64,000 bases of DNA from Microbacterium hydrothermale. Its GTDB lineage: Bacteria; Actinomycetota; Actinomycetes; Actinomycetales; Microbacteriaceae. Positions 61,607-64,000 of the stretch are shown in pieces. A program made the translations under genes and the position numbers. The stretch's first letter is position 1; the number at the start of each line of letters is the position of its first letter. The stretch lies in assembly GCF_004854025.1 (NCBI RefSeq), contig NZ_STGM01000002.1:620001-684000 (forward strand). The letters are read 5' to 3'. Under the pieces are notes generated by a model that saw nothing but the letters and a program-made list of their open reading frames with translations, made no database searches and was not told where the DNA came from.

Positions 61607-63294
61607 CCGGCACCGCGGCATCCGTCGCCCGTATCGACGACCTGCGCGTCACCTTCGCCACCGACGGCGCCCCCGTCGCCGCCATTAACGGCATCTCGCT
61701 CGACGCGCGCGCCGGAGAGGTGCTCGCGATCGTCGGCGAATCGGGCTCGGGCAAGACCGTCACCGCGAACACGCTGCTCGGGCTGCTCCCCGAGACCGCG
61801 ACCCTGTCGGGCGCCGTGATCGTGCGCGGCCGCGACGGCGGCGAGACCGACATCGTGCACGCCACCGGCGCGCAGCTGCGCGAGATGCGCGGCCGCGACG
61901 CGGCGATGGTGTTCCAGGAGCCGTCGACCGCGCTGAACCCCGTCTACACCGTGGGGTGGCAGATCGCCGAGGGCCTGCGCGCGCACGAGAAGCTCTCGAA
62001 GTCCGAGGCGAAGGCGAAGGCGGTCGACATCCTGCGCCGAGTCGGCATCCCCGACCCCGAGAAGCGCGTCGACGACTACCCGCACCAGTTCTCGGGCGGT
62101 CAGAAGCAGCGCGTCGTGATCGCGATGGCCCTGGTGCTGGATGCCGGCCTGATCATCGCCGACGAGCCCACCACCGCTCTCGACGTGACCGTGCAGGCCG
62201 AGATCCTCGACCTGCTGCGCACGTGCCGCGACGAGTTCGGGGCGACGATCGTGCTCATCACCCACAACATGGGCGTCGTCGCCGACCTCGCCGACCGCGT
62301 GATCGTGATGTACCGCGGCGACATCGTCGAGCAGGCGCCGGTGCGCGAGCTGTTCGCCGCACCGCAGCAGGACTACACCCGCGAGCTGCTCGCCGCCGTG
62401 CCGCACGTCGGCCGCGGCAAGAGCGCGCGGCAGTCGCTCGACACCCCCGCACCGACCTCTCCGCCCGAGGGCAGTCTCGTCGTGGCCGAGAAGGTCGAGA
62501 TCGGCTATCCCGGGCGTTTCGGCTCCGCGGGGGTCGTCGCCGTGAAGGGCGTCGACTTCTGGATCGGCCCCGGCGAAGTGCTGGGCCTGGTGGGGGAGTC
62601 GGGGTCGGGCAAGACCACGATCGGTCGCGCCATGGTGGGCCTGACCTCGGTGGTGGGCGGATCGCTCAAGGTGCTCGGCACCGAGATGCGCGGCGCCAAG
62701 CCCCGCCACCTGGCCCGGACGCGCCCCGACATCGGTTTCGTCTTCCAAGACCCGGCGACGAGCTTCAACCCGCTGCTGACGATCGCGGAGTGCATCGCCG
62801 AGCCGCTCATCGTGCACAAGCGCGCCTCCGGAGCCCGCGCGGCGCGGCAGCGGGTGAACGAGCTGCTCGACGCGGTGCAGCTGCCGCAGACGTTCGGAGA
62901 CCGCTACCCGCACGAGCTCTCAGGCGGTCAGCGTCAGCGCGCGTCGCTCGCGCGCGCCCTCGCGCTGGACCCGAAGCTGCTCATCGCCGACGAGCCGACC
63001 TCGGCGCTCGACGTGTCGGTGCAGGCGCGCGTGCTCCAGCTGTTCGCGCAGCTGCAGGCCGAGTTCGGCTTCGCCTGCCTGTTCATCAGCCACGACCTCG
63101 CCGTCGTCGACGAGGTCGCCGACCGCGTCGTGGTGCTGCGTCAGGGGGTCATCCGGGAGCAGGGGACGACGGTGCAGGTGCTCACCGAGCCGCGCGACGA
63201 CTACACCCGGCGGCTGCTCGCGTCGCTGCCCGTGCCCGACCCGGTCGAGCAGGAGGCGCGCCGCGAGCTCTGGCGCACCACGCGCGGGGCCTGA
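61603..63294 (+). CDS. Fused Dpp/Opp ABC ATPase (DppD-DppF type)
   Basis: A 563-residue protein with two complete ABC ATPase domains in one chain. Domain 1 (about residues 1-265) has [30 protein letters not shown] and [12 protein letters not shown]. Domain 2 (about 285-563) has [29 protein letters not shown] and [12 protein letters not shown]. Each has the oligopeptide-type tail region ([15 protein letters not shown] and [15 protein letters not shown]). It powers the importer formed by the three genes upstream; fusion of the D and F subunits is common in actinobacteria. Confidence 0.95.
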   Translation: MTGTAASVARIDDLRVTFATDGAPVAAINGISLDARAGEVLAIVGESGSGKTVTANTLLGLLPETATLSGAVIVRGRDGGETDIVHATGAQLREMRGRDAAMVFQEPSTALNPVYTVGWQIAEGLRAHEKLSKSEAKAKAVDILRRVGIPDPEKRVDDYPHQFSGGQKQRVVIAMALVLDAGLIIADEPTTALDVTVQAEILDLLRTCRDEFGATIVLITHNMGVVADLADRVIVMYRGDIVEQAPVRELFAAPQQDYTRELLAAVPHVGRGKSARQSLDTPAPTSPPEGSLVVAEKVEIGYPGRFGSAGVVAVKGVDFWIGPGEVLGLVGESGSGKTTIGRAMVGLTSVVGGSLKVLGTEMRGAKPRHLARTRPDIGFVFQDPATSFNPLLTIAECIAEPLIVHKRASGARAARQRVNELLDAVQLPQTFGDRYPHELSGGQRQRASLARALALDPKLLIADEPTSALDVSVQARVLQLFAQLQAEFGFACLFISHDLAVVDEVADRVVVLRQGVIREQGTTVQVLTEPRDDYTRRLLASLPVPDPVEQEARRELWRTTRGA

Positions 63295-63323
63295 GGCGCG
63301 ACCGGACGCGGGGTCGCCGTGCG

Positions 63324-64000
63324 TCAGCGCACGAAGATGTCGGTCACGACCGTCAGCAGCCACCACGCGATCGCGAGGACGGCGATCACGCCGCCGACCC
63401 ACGAGAACCCGCGGCGCAGGCGTCGTCCCTCGCGCGCGACCCCGACCGGCGGGGGAGTGAGCAGGGCCGACGCCTCTCCGGGGATCCCGGATGCCGCCGC
63501 CCCGGCCGTGGGCGCTGCCGACGGCGTCTCGGCGGCCAGGCGTTCGTCGCGCCAGCGCGCCCACTGGGCGAGCTTGTCGTCGATCGCCGCCACCGTGGCG
63601 AACAGCCACCGCCACGTCGCCGGATCGAGGGTCGACAGGTCGCGACGCGCGTAGAGGAAGAGCCAGTCGTCGATGATCTCGACGTCGAGGGCGGCGGCGT
63701 TGTCGATGAAGCGCGCCATGACGTCGGGCGTGAACAGGTACAGCGCATCGCGTTCGTAGCCCTCGGGGCAGTACAGGGCGAAGTGCCGGTCGAAGTCGCC
63801 CTCGAGGCTCAAGCGCTGGCCGCGCCCGAAGGTGACCGGCAGATTCGACGCGCCGAACAGACCGTTGTTGCCGACGGCATCCAGAACCATGTGGGGGAGC
63901 GGAGTGTCGAGGCGGACGGCGACGTAGCCCCAACGGTGCGTCTGCTTGTTCTTGCCCGATCCGGTCTCGTACCGGTAGTTGCCCACCTCGACGAACCGGG
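63324..64000 (-). CDS. Membrane protein, paralogue of the gene at 43.9 kb (partial)
   Basis: The C-terminal 224 codons of a gene that continues past the right window edge; the frame is open to 64000 (RFVEVGNYRYETG at the edge). It has one transmembrane helix near the C-terminus (WVGGVIAVLAIAWWLLTVVTDIF) after a Pro/Ala/Ser-rich linker. Conserved blocks WGYVAVRLDTPLP, LFTPDVMARF and DVEIIDDWLFLYARRDLSTLD align with the protein at 43942-44778. Function unknown. A GTG at 63986 could serve as a start but lies inside the conserved region, so the true start is outside the window. Confidence 0.78.
   Translation of the reverse strand, partial: RFVEVGNYRYETGSGKNKQTHRWGYVAVRLDTPLPHMVLDAVGNNGLFGASNLPVTFGRGQRLSLEGDFDRHFALYCPEGYERDALYLFTPDVMARFIDNAAALDVEIIDDWLFLYARRDLSTLDPATWRWLFATVAAIDDKLAQWARWRDERLAAETPSAAPTAGAAASGIPGEASALLTPPPVGVAREGRRLRRGFSWVGGVIAVLAIAWWLLTVVTDIFVR

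Overview
This window is the replication-origin region of a high-GC Gram-positive actinomycete. The order gyrA-gyrB-dciA-recF-dnaN / oriC / dnaA / rpmH-rnpA-yidD-yidC-jag-rsmG / parA-parB-trxA-trxB-murJ-pcnA is the conserved actinobacterial origin block, shown here reverse-complemented (dnaA and dnaN on the minus strand). GC content is very high and GTG starts are common. DUF3566 downstream of gyrA, a DUF6049-type secreted protein next to murJ, and the style of the accessory genes fit the family Microbacteriaceae, most likely Microbacterium. The genus is an inference from gene order and protein feel, not a database result.

Layout. 1-2.5 kb: a cyclophilin cut by the window edge, a small membrane protein, a YbaK-type deacylase, a Nudix hydrolase, a decayed membrane-protein gene and two tRNAs (Ala-TGC, Ile-GAT). 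2.6-10.7 kb: DUF3566, gyrA, gyrB, dciA, recF, dnaN, all on the minus strand. 10.7-11.1 kb: oriC with DnaA boxes and five GTTAAC hexamers. 11.1-15.9 kb: dnaA (minus), then rpmH-rnpA-yidD-yidC-jag-rsmG (plus). 15.9-20.5 kb: about 4.5 kb without a credible gene but with four perfect parS palindromes; a fifth parS forms the first codons of parA. 20.5-24.7 kb: parA, parB, an unknown gene, then trxA and trxB on the minus strand. 24.7-31.7 kb: murJ and a DUF6049-like secreted protein, then a methyltransferase and the CCA-adding enzyme.

32-64 kb is accessory metabolism and signalling: a PadR/HAAS pair; an alcohol-aldehyde oxidation module (zinc ADH, GAF-type regulator, aldehyde dehydrogenase, DUF779); an ABC-2 exporter with its two-component system; an ESX-like cassette (small WXG100-like protein, DUF1023 hydrolase with its own WXG-like N-terminus, lipoprotein); an ATP-grasp ligase overlapping an O-acetylhomoserine sulfhydrylase; three flavin-dependent luciferase-type monooxygenases including SfnG, pointing to organosulfur use; a LysR/MFS/3-hydroxybutyrate dehydrogenase set; and a Dpp/Opp-type ABC importer. 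The window ends inside a gene paralogous to the one at 43.9 kb.

The strongest items for a second look are the gene-free parS spacer between rsmG and parA, a heptamer (GGATGCC/GGCATCC) that looks several-fold over-represented on both strands and shapes codon choice, the GTTAAC cluster inside oriC, the ESX-like hydrolase/lipoprotein cassette, and a nested 66-bp inverted repeat before the aldehyde dehydrogenase. All functional calls come from reading sequence motifs and gene order; no searches were run.
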